From assembly GCA_947503135.1 (NCBI GenBank), contig CANNCQ010000010.1, forward strand, positions 20,114 to 84,113: 64,000 bases of DNA, given 5' to 3'. The translations under genes were made by a program, and so were the position numbers. This DNA is from an uncultured Aquimarina sp. GTDB taxonomy: Bacteria; Bacteroidota; Bacteroidia; Flavobacteriales; Flavobacteriaceae. Positions 1 to 8,671 of this stretch are shown piece by piece. The notes below the pieces were generated by a model. The model saw only the letters and a list, made by a program, of their open reading frames with translations. It searched no databases and was not told the origin of the DNA. The first letter of the stretch is position 1; every line of letters starts with the position of its first letter.

Positions 1-830
1 ATGGATTAACACGTGTTCGCGGTTTTACCCAGGATGATGCGCATATTTTTTGTATGCCGAATCAACTAGATGAGGAATTCAAAAAAGTAATTGATTTAGT
101 TCTATATGTATTTGGATCTTTAGGTTTTGAAAACTTTACAGCCCAGGTTTCAGTAAGGGATTTGGAAAAACCTGAAAAATACATTGGTAGCGTTGAAAAT
201 TGGGAAAAAGCTGAAAATGCTATTATTAATGCCGCTAAAGAAAAAGGACTAGATTATATAATCGAAAGTGGTGAAGCTGCTTTTTATGGCCCAAAATTAG
301 ACTTTATGGTAAAAGATGCTTTAGGTAGAAGCTGGCAACTTGGTACGATACAAGTAGATTACAACTTACCTGAGCGCTTTGAATTAGAATACAAAGGTGC
401 CGATAACGAAATGCACCGACCTGTAATGATACACCGTGCTCCTTTTGGAAGTATGGAACGATTTATTGCTATTTTATTAGAGCACACAGGTGGAAACTTT
501 CCTCTTTGGTTAATGCCAGAACAAGCAATTATACTATCTTTGAGTGAAAAATATGAAAAATATGCCGAAAAAGTTTTAAATGAACTAGAAAATAACGAAA
601 TTCGCGCAGTTGTGGATAACAGAAATGAGACCATTGGTAAAAAAATCCGAGAAGCAGAAATGAATAAATATCCATTTATGCTTATAATCGGAGAAAATGA
701 AGAAAAAGAAGGTACAATCTCTGTAAGGAAACACGGTAATAAAGAAGATATTGGAAGTTTAAGTATAGATGCTTTTATAAGTTTAGTAAATGAAGAAGTA
801 AGCAAAACTTTAAAAGTATTTAACGGATAG
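1..830 (+). CDS. thrS: Threonyl-tRNA synthetase, C-terminal part (cut by window start)
   Basis: This is the C-terminal part of the class II aminoacyl-tRNA synthetase that charges tRNA-Thr in the cytoplasm. The reading frame is open from the first bases (codons from position 3), so the start lies outside the window and about 275 residues are visible. The motif 2 segment [12 protein letters not shown] is at the very beginning. The motif 3 stretch [11 protein letters not shown] follows near residue 145, and then comes an anticodon-binding domain starting near LWLMPEQA. The stop at 828-830 lies 37 bases before the proposed infC start. The gene order thrS-infC-rpmI-rplT is the classic one and supports the call. 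Nothing looks broken. Confidence 0.97.
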   Translation, partial: GLTRVRGFTQDDAHIFCMPNQLDEEFKKVIDLVLYVFGSLGFENFTAQVSVRDLEKPEKYIGSVENWEKAENAIINAAKEKGLDYIIESGEAAFYGPKLDFMVKDALGRSWQLGTIQVDYNLPERFELEYKGADNEMHRPVMIHRAPFGSMERFIAILLEHTGGNFPLWLMPEQAIILSLSEKYEKYAEKVLNELENNEIRAVVDNRNETIGKKIREAEMNKYPFMLIIGENEEKEGTISVRKHGNKEDIGSLSIDAFISLVNEEVSKTLKVFNG

Positions 831-867
831 ACAAAAATTATATATTAATAACTAAAATTATTTAGCC

Positions 868-1422
868 ATAGCAATTAGAAGAAAAAGATCGAGAAGACCT
901 TTAAGAGAAATCAAAGAGGATCCACACAAAATCAACCGTAATATACGGGCTGAAGAAGTGCGTTTAGTTGGTGACAATGTAGAAATAGGTGTTTATAAAA
1001 CCCGTGAAGCTCAACGCTTAGCCGATGAACAAGAGTTGGATTTAGTAGAGATTTCTCCGAAAGCTGTACCTCCTGTCTGTAAAATAATTGATTATAAAAA
1101 ATTCTTGTACGAGCAAAAAAAGCGCGACAAGGTTTTAAAATCAAAAGCTACGAAAGTTATTGTTAAGGAAATTAGATTTGGACCTAACACCGACGAACAT
1201 GATTACGAGTTTAAAAAGAAACACGCAATTAAGTTTTTAGAAGAAGGCGCCAAATTAAAAGCCTACGTATTTTTCAAAGGACGATCTATTATTTATAAAG
1301 ATCAAGGGCAAATTTTATTATTAAAATTAGCTCAAGAACTTGAGGAATTAGGGAAAGTTGAACAAATGCCCAAATTAGAAGGTAAACGTATGATTATGTT
1401 TATTGCTCCTAAAAAGAAATAA
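868..1422 (+). CDS. infC: Translation initiation factor IF-3, probable ATA start
   Basis: IF-3 binds the 30S subunit, discriminates against wrong start codons and keeps subunits apart. The N-domain signature runs from [12 protein letters not shown] to KFLYEQKK, and the C-domain ends in [12 protein letters not shown]. The first conventional start in frame is GTG at 958, but that would give 154 residues and remove part of the N domain. The frame stays open back to a TAA at 853. Between them lies a basic IF-3-like N-terminus, [20 protein letters not shown], with no ATG, GTG or TTG. ATA at 868 gives 184 residues and an MAIRR-type beginning; ATT at 874 is the alternative. A non-canonical start fits the known autoregulation of infC by its own product (AUU in E. 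coli). The start is inferred; the family is certain. Confidence 0.9.
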   Translation: MAIRRKRSRRPLREIKEDPHKINRNIRAEEVRLVGDNVEIGVYKTREAQRLADEQELDLVEISPKAVPPVCKIIDYKKFLYEQKKRDKVLKSKATKVIVKEIRFGPNTDEHDYEFKKKHAIKFLEEGAKLKAYVFFKGRSIIYKDQGQILLLKLAQELEELGKVEQMPKLEGKRMIMFIAPKKK

Positions 1423-1434
1423 ATAAATAAAAAT

Positions 1435-1520
1435 AAGCTAAACAAATTAATTTAGTTTTAGCTTTGTAAACCATATAATATACAATGTCATACTCTGCTT
1501 GTCTAGGTATGACATTTGTA
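1435..1520 (+). promoter_or_regulatory. Two hairpins in the infC-rpmI spacer, possible r-protein leader
   Basis: The 138-base spacer holds two inverted repeats in a row. The first pairs AAGCTAAAC (1435-1443) with GTTTTAGCTT (1455-1464) around one bulged T. The second is stronger: TACAATGTCATAC (1481-1493) pairs with GTATGACATTTGTA (1507-1520) with one bulged T and a 13-base loop. No T run follows, so neither looks like a terminator. The position, about 40 bases before the rpmI start, suggests a structure affecting rpmI-rplT translation or mRNA processing. The role is inferred; the base pairing is visible. Confidence 0.5.
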
Positions 1521-1560
1521 CTATAAAAAATAGCGGAATTTTTAAACAAAAAAGGATATT

Positions 1561-1758
1561 ATGCCTAAAATGAAGACAAAATCTAGTGCTAAAAAGCGTT
1601 TTAAGCTTACTGGTACCGGAAAAATTAAAAGAAAACATGCGTTTAAGAGTCACATCTTGACAAAAAAGTCTAAGAAACGTAAGTTAGCATTAACCCATGA
1701 CGGTTTAGTGCACAAAAATGATGAAGCAAATATTTTAACTCAATTACGTTTAAAGTAA
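1561..1758 (+). CDS. rpmI: 50S ribosomal protein L35
   Basis: This small structural protein of the large ribosomal subunit has 65 residues, the usual length. It opens with [20 protein letters not shown], the L35 signature, and is strongly basic ([16 protein letters not shown]). The ATG at 1561 follows an A-rich stretch with no Shine-Dalgarno sequence, as is normal in this phylum. It sits between infC and rplT in the conserved operon and is separated from both by unusually long spacers (138 and 133 bases) rich in inverted repeats. L20 is the known autoregulator of this operon in other bacteria, so L35 expression may be controlled together with rplT. Confidence 0.98.
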   Translation: MPKMKTKSSAKKRFKLTGTGKIKRKHAFKSHILTKKSKKRKLALTHDGLVHKNDEANILTQLRLK

Positions 1759-1761
1759 TCG

Positions 1762-1873
1762 AATTTTAATATTGCCTTTTCAGGTTAAAATTATTATAAA
1801 CCCAGGAGTTAGGCTCAATTAAAAGAATTCTTTATTCTGATTTTTTTAAATTTTGAATTATTGAATCGCCTAC
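1762..1873 (+). promoter_or_regulatory. Structured rpmI-rplT spacer, candidate L20-responsive RNA
   Basis: The 133-base gap between rpmI and rplT folds well on paper. AATTTTAA (1762-1769) is complementary to TTAAAATT (1785-1792). A second, branched element pairs TAGGC and TCAAT (from about 1809) with ATTGA and GCCTA (about 1860-1872) across an AUC bulge. Inside it, AGAAT (1824-1828) pairs with ATTCT (1834-1838). The outer helix ends about 20 bases before the rplT ATG. L20 autoregulates by binding mRNA structures that mimic 23S rRNA in other phyla; a similar role here is inference. Confidence 0.45.
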
Positions 1874-1891
1874 TACTAAAAAATTTAAATT

Positions 1892-2236
1892 ATGCCAAGA
1901 TCAGTAAATTCTGTTGCCAAAAGAGCACGTAGAAAAAAAGTATTAAAGCAAGCTAAAGGTTACTTTGGACGTCGTAAAAACGTTTGGACAGTAGCAAAAA
2001 ATGCGGTTGACAAAGCAATGTCTTACGCTTATAGAGACCGTAGAAATAAGAAAAGAACTTTCCGTGCTTTATGGATTACTCGTATAAATGCAGGTGCAAG
2101 ACAAGAAGGTTTGTCTTACTCTCAATTTATGGGGAAATTAAAAGCCAATAATATTGAACTTAATCGTAAAGTATTAGCAGATTTAGCAATGAACAACCCA
2201 GAGGCGTTCAAAGCTATTGTTGCACAAGTAAAATAA
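1892..2236 (+). CDS. rplT: 50S ribosomal protein L20
   Basis: L20 is an early-binding assembly protein of the 50S subunit and, in other bacteria, the translational autorepressor of its own operon. The protein has 114 residues, close to the usual 117-120. It starts [20 protein letters not shown], has the basic N-terminal extension and the [10 protein letters not shown] segment typical of the family, and contains the conserved [21 protein letters not shown] block. The gene is the last of the operon and is followed 30 bases later by a strong terminator. A structured spacer lies directly upstream. Confidence 0.98.
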   Translation: MPRSVNSVAKRARRKKVLKQAKGYFGRRKNVWTVAKNAVDKAMSYAYRDRRNKKRTFRALWITRINAGARQEGLSYSQFMGKLKANNIELNRKVLADLAMNNPEAFKAIVAQVK

Positions 2237-2240
2237 TTTA

Positions 2241-2257
2241 TTTCTAAATCTTAGAAA
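2241..2257 (+). other. Small perfect hairpin after rplT
   Basis: TTTCTAA, a three-base loop ATC, then TTAGAAA: a perfect 7-bp stem four bases after the rplT stop and just before the main terminator. It could protect the 3' end or be chance in AT-rich DNA. Confidence 0.3.
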
Positions 2258-2265
2258 TTCCGCTA

Positions 2266-2305
2266 AAAAAGTCCTGCTTATTAACTTAAGTAGGACTTTT
2301 TGTTT
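2266..2305 (+). terminator. Terminator of the thrS-infC-rpmI-rplT operon
   Basis: AAAAAGTCCT (from 2266) is complementary to AGGACTTTTT (from 2292), with further pairing around CTTA/TAAG in the loop, followed by TTTTTGTTTT. The A run on the 5' arm means it may also stop transcription from the opposite direction. Confidence 0.85.
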
Positions 2306-2389
2306 TACTGAAAAGAGTTTAAATCGTTTTCATAATCCCTGATAATAACTCTCTAGGATTACCTCTATAACTTAAAAAAGGGTATTATG

Positions 2390-3040
2390 CTATTTCATTA
2401 AAAGCTCTTGAGCCTGTAATAATGTCGGGAAACTATATGTGCAACCTGCTTTTTTTAAAACTTCCGCAGAATGTTGTGTTTCTATCCCTACAGCAATCAT
2501 TCCCGCTTCAATACCCGCCGTGGCACCTGCAACACTATCTTCAAAGACAATAACATTATCAAAATCTGCTTCTGCTATTCCCAATGATTTTGCAAGCATA
2601 ATATAAGGCTGTGAATTAGGCTTTGGAAATTCATAATCTTCTACTCCAAAAAACACTGAAAAATCTATTTCTAGTTGTTGAATACTGTTACTAATAAACT
2701 GTTTCGTAGCATTACTTGCTATTCCGTATGGTATTTTTTGTTTTTTTAAAACATTTGTTATTTCTCTTACTCCTGGCAAAAGTTTGGGAGGAGTTACACC
2801 TGAGTGTAACTTCTCCCCTTTTAAATCATATAATATCTTAGATTGATCTTTACGCCCTACTAAATCACATAAACATTCTGAAATAATAATGGGTGATTTC
2901 CCTTCGAGATTATCTGGAAAAGTTCCTAAATCTTTTTGAAATAGTTCAAAAAAGGCATTTTTCCATGCTTTATAATGTACTTCAAAACTGTTTACCACTA
3001 CCCCGTCAAAATCGAATAGTACTGCTTTTGGTTTTATCAT
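2390..3040 (-). CDS. HAD-superfamily phosphatase, beta-phosphoglucomutase-like subfamily
   Basis: This is a cytoplasmic hydrolase or mutase acting on a phosphorylated small molecule, probably a sugar phosphate. The HAD motifs are all visible in 216 residues: DFDGV with nucleophile D10 and acid D12, the SNAT motif II in the middle, the KPN lysine of motif III, and EDSVAG as motif IV. A helical cap sits between motifs I and II, as in the beta-phosphoglucomutase/GPP group. The start ATG overlaps the stop of the upstream flavoprotein gene by one base (TAATG), so the two are translationally coupled. The nearby trehalose enzymes suggest a sugar-phosphate substrate, but the exact one cannot be read from sequence. 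Confidence 0.85.
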   Translation of the reverse strand: MIKPKAVLFDFDGVVVNSFEVHYKAWKNAFFELFQKDLGTFPDNLEGKSPIIISECLCDLVGRKDQSKILYDLKGEKLHSGVTPPKLLPGVREITNVLKKQKIPYGIASNATKQFISNSIQQLEIDFSVFFGVEDYEFPKPNSQPYIMLAKSLGIAEADFDNVIVFEDSVAGATAGIEAGMIAVGIETQHSAEVLKKAGCTYSFPTLLQAQELLMK

Positions 3041-4347
3041 TACGCTTGTTCATTAAAAATTTTCCCTAAATAACCATTTAAGAGCTTATTAGTTGGGTCA
3101 AGTTTTTTTCGTAATTCCTTAAATTCATTCCACCTAGGATACAATTTATTAAGTTCTTTATCTTTGGCTTTAAAACGCTTTGCCCAATGTGGTCTTCCTC
3201 CGTATTTTAAGAAAATTTCTTCTATAGTATGGAAAGCTTCATAAGTATCTGCTGTTGGTGCATTTCTAGTAACACAACCTAAAGTTACAGTATCTTGGTT
3301 GTAAGCGTAACTCAACCACGATTTATCAGCAGCAAGAAAACGTACATCCATAGGAATGTGAATAAACGAATCATTCTTCCAACTATTAATTACTTTTTTC
3401 AACTCCTCAAAAGCTTCTGGAAATTTATCTAAAGCTATCGTCCATTCGGCAAGTTCAATAGTAGAACCTCGAGATTTTGTTACTGTAGCTTGATACAAAC
3501 TACCTTTATGTTCTTTTTTACTACTAAAAAAGGCTTTATATAAAATATTGTTGGCGATGTAAGTAATCCAAGGGAATTTATGACTGTATTTATATAGTAT
3601 TTTTGACGCTGCTCTTCGATGCTTCAAATAAGCTGGACCTAAATTTTCTTGAACTGGTGTCTCTGGATCTATCTTTTTCCCTCGGATTACATAACCTGTA
3701 TCCGTATGAGGCAACCATAAAATACGAAGGAATTCATATTTTTTTAAATCGCTTTTAATTCTTGGCAACCAAACATTATCTTTTTCTGGCCCTTCATGAA
3801 GGTGTAAAGTGTATTCTTCCACGCACCTAAATGTTACTGTAGATATAACTCCCAATACACCAAGTGATACTCTGTAAGCGTCTATTAACTCATCACCTTC
3901 TTTTATTATAGTAATTGTACCATCGGTATTTACAACACGAAATTCTACAACATAATCTGCCATAATTTTCCCAGATGTTCCGTGAGTTCCGGTAGCTAAT
4001 GCTCCACCTAAGGTTATAGTATTAATATCTGGTAAGCAAGGAATGCACCACCCCTTTGCTTCTACCGCTTCAATAAGATCTTGAAGTTTTATTCCTGCCT
4101 GTACAGTAATTTCACGTTTAGCGTCATTATAACCTAGAATTTTATTGTATTCTTTGATGTCTATTAACTTATCGACACCTGCACATATATCGGCTGATGA
4201 TTGTTTGTTTCCAAAAACGCGAACCTTTTCAGCCTCACCAACTACTTGTTGTAAATCTTCTTCCGTTTTAACGATGGAAAGTTCTTTAAATGGATATTTA
4301 ATATTTTCATTCCAACTAATCCAAACAGATTCTTTTTCTTTGATCAT
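3040..4347 (-). CDS. FAD-dependent sugar-lactone oxidase-like protein (ALO/VAO family)
   Basis: The protein has the arrangement of aldonolactone oxidases: an N-terminal PCMH-type FAD domain (about residues 20-190, with TLGGALATGTHGTSG) and a C-terminal ALO domain ending in LDPTNKLLNGYLGKIF. Such enzymes oxidise a sugar lactone or alditol at C1/C2 and pass electrons to oxygen or another acceptor. Where many relatives have GHS, with the His covalently linked to FAD, this one has NKQSS (N47-S51) with Gln 49 in the His place, so FAD is probably not covalently bound through this residue. No signal peptide is visible. It is the upstream partner of the HAD gene (1-base overlap). The substrate is unknown; D-arabinono-1,4-lactone oxidase would be the automatic label. 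Confidence 0.85.
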   Translation of the reverse strand: MIKEKESVWISWNENIKYPFKELSIVKTEEDLQQVVGEAEKVRVFGNKQSSADICAGVDKLIDIKEYNKILGYNDAKREITVQAGIKLQDLIEAVEAKGWCIPCLPDINTITLGGALATGTHGTSGKIMADYVVEFRVVNTDGTITIIKEGDELIDAYRVSLGVLGVISTVTFRCVEEYTLHLHEGPEKDNVWLPRIKSDLKKYEFLRILWLPHTDTGYVIRGKKIDPETPVQENLGPAYLKHRRAASKILYKYSHKFPWITYIANNILYKAFFSSKKEHKGSLYQATVTKSRGSTIELAEWTIALDKFPEAFEELKKVINSWKNDSFIHIPMDVRFLAADKSWLSYAYNQDTVTLGCVTRNAPTADTYEAFHTIEEIFLKYGGRPHWAKRFKAKDKELNKLYPRWNEFKELRKKLDPTNKLLNGYLGKIFNEQA

Positions 4348-4528
4348 TCTTATAATTTATATAGCAAAAAACAACTGCCTTAATAAAAGTATTTCTATTA
4401 AAGCAGTCCAAATTTACACATGATTTATGATACCAAGTGTAGCTTTATTTATTGTTTAACATATTATTGATTTTAAAGATTTTGTATCTCCCAATTATTT
4501 TTAAATAATCAAAAAAACAACTGCATTA

Positions 4529-6739
4529 TTAACTATTTGCAAAATCTTTCACCAATTCTCTTACCTGAGTAGTTCCATCAATATAATACTTAGCGATTGT
4601 TTTTTTAAGTCCTACTTTAACTGTATATGTATTTTCCGGAAGTTCTTTAAACATAAATTCATCTGTCCAGTCATCTCCAATAGAAAATATAAAATCGTGT
4701 TTTTTTCCTAAAAGCATTTTACAAGCAGACCTACCTTTATTTACTCCACTTACTTTAATTTCGATAACCTTATCTCCTTCTAAAATTTCTAAATTGTTGT
4801 TCGCTATTAAATCTTGAAGTGTTGATTTTAATTGATTTGCTCTACGTTGCCCTAAATCGGGATCGGTATTTCTAAAATGCCAGGCAACAGAAAAAGCTTT
4901 TTCCTCGATTAATGAACCAGGAGTACGATCCGTAAAACGTTCCAAAACTGGAATAATTACCTCAAACCAATCATTAGTTAAGGCTTCAAGCATTTCCCAC
5001 TCTTTTTTACCATCTTTAAACCATGCACCATGTTCGGTAATTAACTTGTAATTTTTGTGCCCAAACCATTTGTTAAAGGTAAATTTATCACGCCCTGTAA
5101 TTAGTACTAATTCCGTTTTTGGATCGGCATGAATTTTATCTAATAAATCAAATAATTCAGGTCTTGGATATGCATTTTCTGGTAGTTTTTCAAAAGGAGC
5201 TAAAGTACCATCGTAATCAAAAAACAAAATTCTACTTTTAGAATTTTTGTAATCACCTATTAAACGTTCTTTCCTATCAGTATTTAATTTTTTGATTTGT
5301 TGTTGCTCTTTATCTTTTGTGGTTTCTGCTAAAGTTTCCATAAAGTCTTTAGCCCAGCGTTCTACATTGTAACGTTTTAAACGTTTTTGCAATGCTGTGT
5401 TACGTTCCATTTGTTCTTCTTTAGGCATTTCAAGTGCTTGCTTAAGCGTATCGGCAACCTCTTCGTAATTATTAGGGTTAATTAATAATGTTTCACTCAT
5501 TTCCTGCGAAGCTCCTGTCATTTCACTTAAAATAAGCACACCTGTTTTATCTTCCCTACAAGCTATATATTCTTTTGCAACCAAATTCATTCCGTCTCGT
5601 AAAGGGGTTAATAAGGCTACTTCACAAGAGGTGTATAAATCAATTAAATTTTCAAAAGGAAGCGATCTATAGAAATACCAAATAGGTGTCCAACCTATAT
5701 CTGAAAATTTCCCATTAATGCGCCCTACTAATTGATCTACTTCATTTTTTAGTAGCTGATATTGTGGCACATTAGAACGCGAAGGAACCGCCAACATTAC
5801 CAAGCGTACTTTCCCTTTAAATTCTGGGTATTTATCTAAAAAATATTCAAAAGCAAGTAGCCTGCTTGGAATACCTTTAGTATAATCTAATCGGTCAATA
5901 CTTAATACTAACGAAGTTTCTCCGTTTTTGCTTAAATGTTTATCTATTTCTAACTGTACGTCGCTTTTCTCTTTTCCACGTAAAGCGTTATTTTCTTTTG
6001 CAGCAGTAGCAAACTTGTCATAATCTATTCCCATTGGAAAAGAATCTGCTTTAACTGTCCTATCCTCTAATAAAATGGTATTAAAATCAATATTATGACC
6101 TAAAATTCGTTGTACCGAACTTAAAAAATGGCGTTCATATTCATAAGTATGAAATCCTAAAACATCTGCCCCTAACATACCTTCTAAAATTTCTTCCCTC
6201 CATGGTAATGTTCTAAAAACTTCGTACGATGGAAAAGGAATATGTAAAAAGAATCCTATGCTTACATCAGGTCGTAATTCCCTTATATATTTAGCAAGTA
6301 CCAATAATTGATAATCGTGAATCCAAATAGTGTCACCTTCTTCAATATTAGAAACTACAACTGCTGCAAATTTTCTATTTACAGTTTTATATATTTCCCA
6401 ATCAGCTAACTCAAATTCGGCATATTCCATAAAATAATGAAACAAGGGCCAAATAGTTTTATTACTAAACCCGAAATAAAAACCATTTACCTCTTCTTGA
6501 GATAAGTTTACCGAAGCACATTGGTTTTTATTTAGCTCCTTTTCCACCTTTTCTTCTAATTCAGGAGTCAATTCTTCACTTACCAACCCACTCCAACCTA
6601 TCCAAAGTCCATTACTATCTCGGTGTACAGATTTCATTCCTGTTGCCAATCCACCAACACTAGGGGTTGCTATTACATCGTTTTTATCAATTTCTAATTG
6701 AACGGGTAGTCTATTTGAGATTATAATAGTTTTGCTCAT
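4529..6739 (-). CDS. otsAB: Bifunctional trehalose-6-phosphate synthase/phosphatase
   Basis: One 736-residue protein carries both steps of trehalose synthesis. The GT20 domain (about 1-480) joins UDP-glucose and glucose-6-phosphate. It has the N-terminal ISNRLPV and GGLATG segments, HDYQL, the LHIPFPS stretch, SIDRLDYTKGI, and LRDGMNLVAKEY. After a charged linker, a HAD-type trehalose-6-phosphate phosphatase domain starts near residue 504 with DYDGT (nucleophile D508), then TGRD, and GDDWTDE as the metal-binding motif. Fused OtsA-OtsB proteins are common in this phylum. It is divergent from the GH15 gene across 91 bases. The 181-base gap to the flavoprotein gene makes co-transcription possible but not certain. 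Trehalose acts as an osmolyte and stress protectant. Confidence 0.96.
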   Translation of the reverse strand: MSKTIIISNRLPVQLEIDKNDVIATPSVGGLATGMKSVHRDSNGLWIGWSGLVSEELTPELEEKVEKELNKNQCASVNLSQEEVNGFYFGFSNKTIWPLFHYFMEYAEFELADWEIYKTVNRKFAAVVVSNIEEGDTIWIHDYQLLVLAKYIRELRPDVSIGFFLHIPFPSYEVFRTLPWREEILEGMLGADVLGFHTYEYERHFLSSVQRILGHNIDFNTILLEDRTVKADSFPMGIDYDKFATAAKENNALRGKEKSDVQLEIDKHLSKNGETSLVLSIDRLDYTKGIPSRLLAFEYFLDKYPEFKGKVRLVMLAVPSRSNVPQYQLLKNEVDQLVGRINGKFSDIGWTPIWYFYRSLPFENLIDLYTSCEVALLTPLRDGMNLVAKEYIACREDKTGVLILSEMTGASQEMSETLLINPNNYEEVADTLKQALEMPKEEQMERNTALQKRLKRYNVERWAKDFMETLAETTKDKEQQQIKKLNTDRKERLIGDYKNSKSRILFFDYDGTLAPFEKLPENAYPRPELFDLLDKIHADPKTELVLITGRDKFTFNKWFGHKNYKLITEHGAWFKDGKKEWEMLEALTNDWFEVIIPVLERFTDRTPGSLIEEKAFSVAWHFRNTDPDLGQRRANQLKSTLQDLIANNNLEILEGDKVIEIKVSGVNKGRSACKMLLGKKHDFIFSIGDDWTDEFMFKELPENTYTVKVGLKKTIAKYYIDGTTQVRELVKDFANS

Positions 6740-6830
6740 CTAGTTTATTTTTAAGCTGAATTTATTTCTAATTTTTGGTAAATTACATCAAATTAAGACG
6801 ATTACGTTTACTCATATAATAAATATTTTA

Positions 6831-8645
6831 ATGCCTATGAATAATCTAGATTACGGAATTATTGGAAATTGCCAAAGCGCCGCTTTAATCTCAAAAACAG
6901 GTTCACTGGAGTGGTGTTGCCTTCCTAATTTTGATTCGGCTTCAGCTTTTGCTAAAATTTTAGACGAAAGTAAAGGGGGGAGTTTTGATATTATAGTTTC
7001 CGAGAATTACGAAATCTCACAAAAATATATTCAATCTACAAACATCTTAGTAACCAAATGGGATAACGGTACAGATGCTTTTGAATTTATTGATTTTATG
7101 CCTCGATACAAAGAAGAAGTTAATGATTCCTATTACACTCAACCGGAAATTATTCGATATGTAAATCATCTCAAAGGAAAGCCAACCTTTAGCGTAAATT
7201 ATAATCCTAAATTAAATTACGCCAAAGGAGAAACTGTTAATGAAACCAACGACGATTATATTCGCTCGCAATATAATGAAGATACCTATGAGTCTCTTTT
7301 TTTATATTCGAGCTTTGATTATAATGCCATACTTAATGGTGAAGAAATTGAATTAACAGAGAGCCATGGATATTTTTTAATTAGCTATCACGAAAAATTG
7401 CTTTCACAATCTACAAAACGCGAGTTCTTAAAATTAGAACGCACACGTGTATATTGGATGAATTGGTCTGAAAAAACTACGGAATATAAACATTACAATA
7501 ACGAAATACTCCGTAGCGCATTGGTGCTAAAATTATTAAGTTACGAACAGTCTGGGGCTGTACTTGCTGCGGCTACCACTTCTTTGCCGGAAACCATTGG
7601 TGAAGTTCGTAACTGGGATTATCGTTTTTGTTGGATACGAGATGCATCAATGGTAATTAAAGTAATTTCTGGATTAGGGCATACTCGTGTTGCCAAACGA
7701 TTTTTAGAATTCATAATTAGTGTTATTCCTGTTAAGGATGAAAAAATGCAAATTATGTATGGTATTAACGGACAAAAAAATCTTACCGAAGAAATTTTAG
7801 ATCATTTAGAAGGCTATAAAGGTTCAGCTCCTGTTCGTGTTGGTAATGCTGCGTATGAGCAAAAACAAAATGATATTTACGGTATTTTATTAGATGTAAT
7901 TTACCAACAATTTTTAGAATTTAACAATACACTTAGTAATAGCGAAGAGCTTTGGACTATTAGTAAAAGTATGGTTAACATTGTTAAGAATAACTGGAAA
8001 AAAGCCGATAAAGGAATTTGGGAGTTCCGTACCGAAGAGCGCCATTTTACCTTTTCAAAATTACTTTGCTGGGTAGCTGTTGATAGGGCTATAAAAATAG
8101 CCGAACTTATAGGTAAAAAAGCCGATCACAATAAATGGATTAACTTAAGAGATGAAATTCATAAAGATATTTATGACAATGCATGGAATGAAGAAGTACA
8201 AGCCTACACTCAATCTTACGGATCTGATGACTTGGATGCGTCTACTTTATTGATGGAAAATTATGGTTTTATAGATGCTAAAGATCCTCGATTTGTATCG
8301 ACCGTACAAGCTACAGAAAGAGAACTTTGCAATGATGGCCTTATGTACCGTTATAAAAATAAAGATGATTTTGGCTTGCCATCTTCTTCTTTTACTATAT
8401 GTACTTTTTGGATGATTAACAGTTTATATAAAATTGGTGAACGTAAAAAAGCAAAAAAATATTTCGATCAGTTACTTAGTTATAGTAATCATTTGGGGCT
8501 ATTTAGTGAGGATGTTGATTTTAAATCAAAACGTCTACTAGGAAATTTTCCACAAGCTTATTCTCACCTTGCTTTAATTGAAGCAGCAATTAATTTTTCA
8601 GGAGGTTTTAGTGATGAAGAGGAATTAATGTCCGTAATTCACTAA
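6831..8645 (+). CDS. Glycoside hydrolase family 15 protein, possible trehalase
   Basis: At 604 residues this matches bacterial GH15 proteins, which have an N-terminal beta-sandwich and an (alpha/alpha)6 barrel. The N-terminus (DYGIIGNCQSAALISKTGSL, EWCCLPNFDS) and the barrel motif NWDYRFCWIRDAS (261-273) are family hallmarks. GIWEFR holds the expected general-acid Glu (E398). Near 518-521 the sequence reads SSSF where glucoamylase-type members have EGxF with the catalytic base, so the active site may differ. No signal peptide is seen, so it is probably cytoplasmic. Divergent placement against OtsAB suggests it acts on trehalose or a related disaccharide; glucoamylase or dextranase activity is the alternative. 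M1 and M3 are both possible starts. Confidence 0.88.
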   Translation: MPMNNLDYGIIGNCQSAALISKTGSLEWCCLPNFDSASAFAKILDESKGGSFDIIVSENYEISQKYIQSTNILVTKWDNGTDAFEFIDFMPRYKEEVNDSYYTQPEIIRYVNHLKGKPTFSVNYNPKLNYAKGETVNETNDDYIRSQYNEDTYESLFLYSSFDYNAILNGEEIELTESHGYFLISYHEKLLSQSTKREFLKLERTRVYWMNWSEKTTEYKHYNNEILRSALVLKLLSYEQSGAVLAAATTSLPETIGEVRNWDYRFCWIRDASMVIKVISGLGHTRVAKRFLEFIISVIPVKDEKMQIMYGINGQKNLTEEILDHLEGYKGSAPVRVGNAAYEQKQNDIYGILLDVIYQQFLEFNNTLSNSEELWTISKSMVNIVKNNWKKADKGIWEFRTEERHFTFSKLLCWVAVDRAIKIAELIGKKADHNKWINLRDEIHKDIYDNAWNEEVQAYTQSYGSDDLDASTLLMENYGFIDAKDPRFVSTVQATERELCNDGLMYRYKNKDDFGLPSSSFTICTFWMINSLYKIGERKKAKKYFDQLLSYSNHLGLFSEDVDFKSKRLLGNFPQAYSHLALIEAAINFSGGFSDEEELMSVIH

Positions 8646-8671
8646 ATTACAGTACATTTTATAAAAACTGA

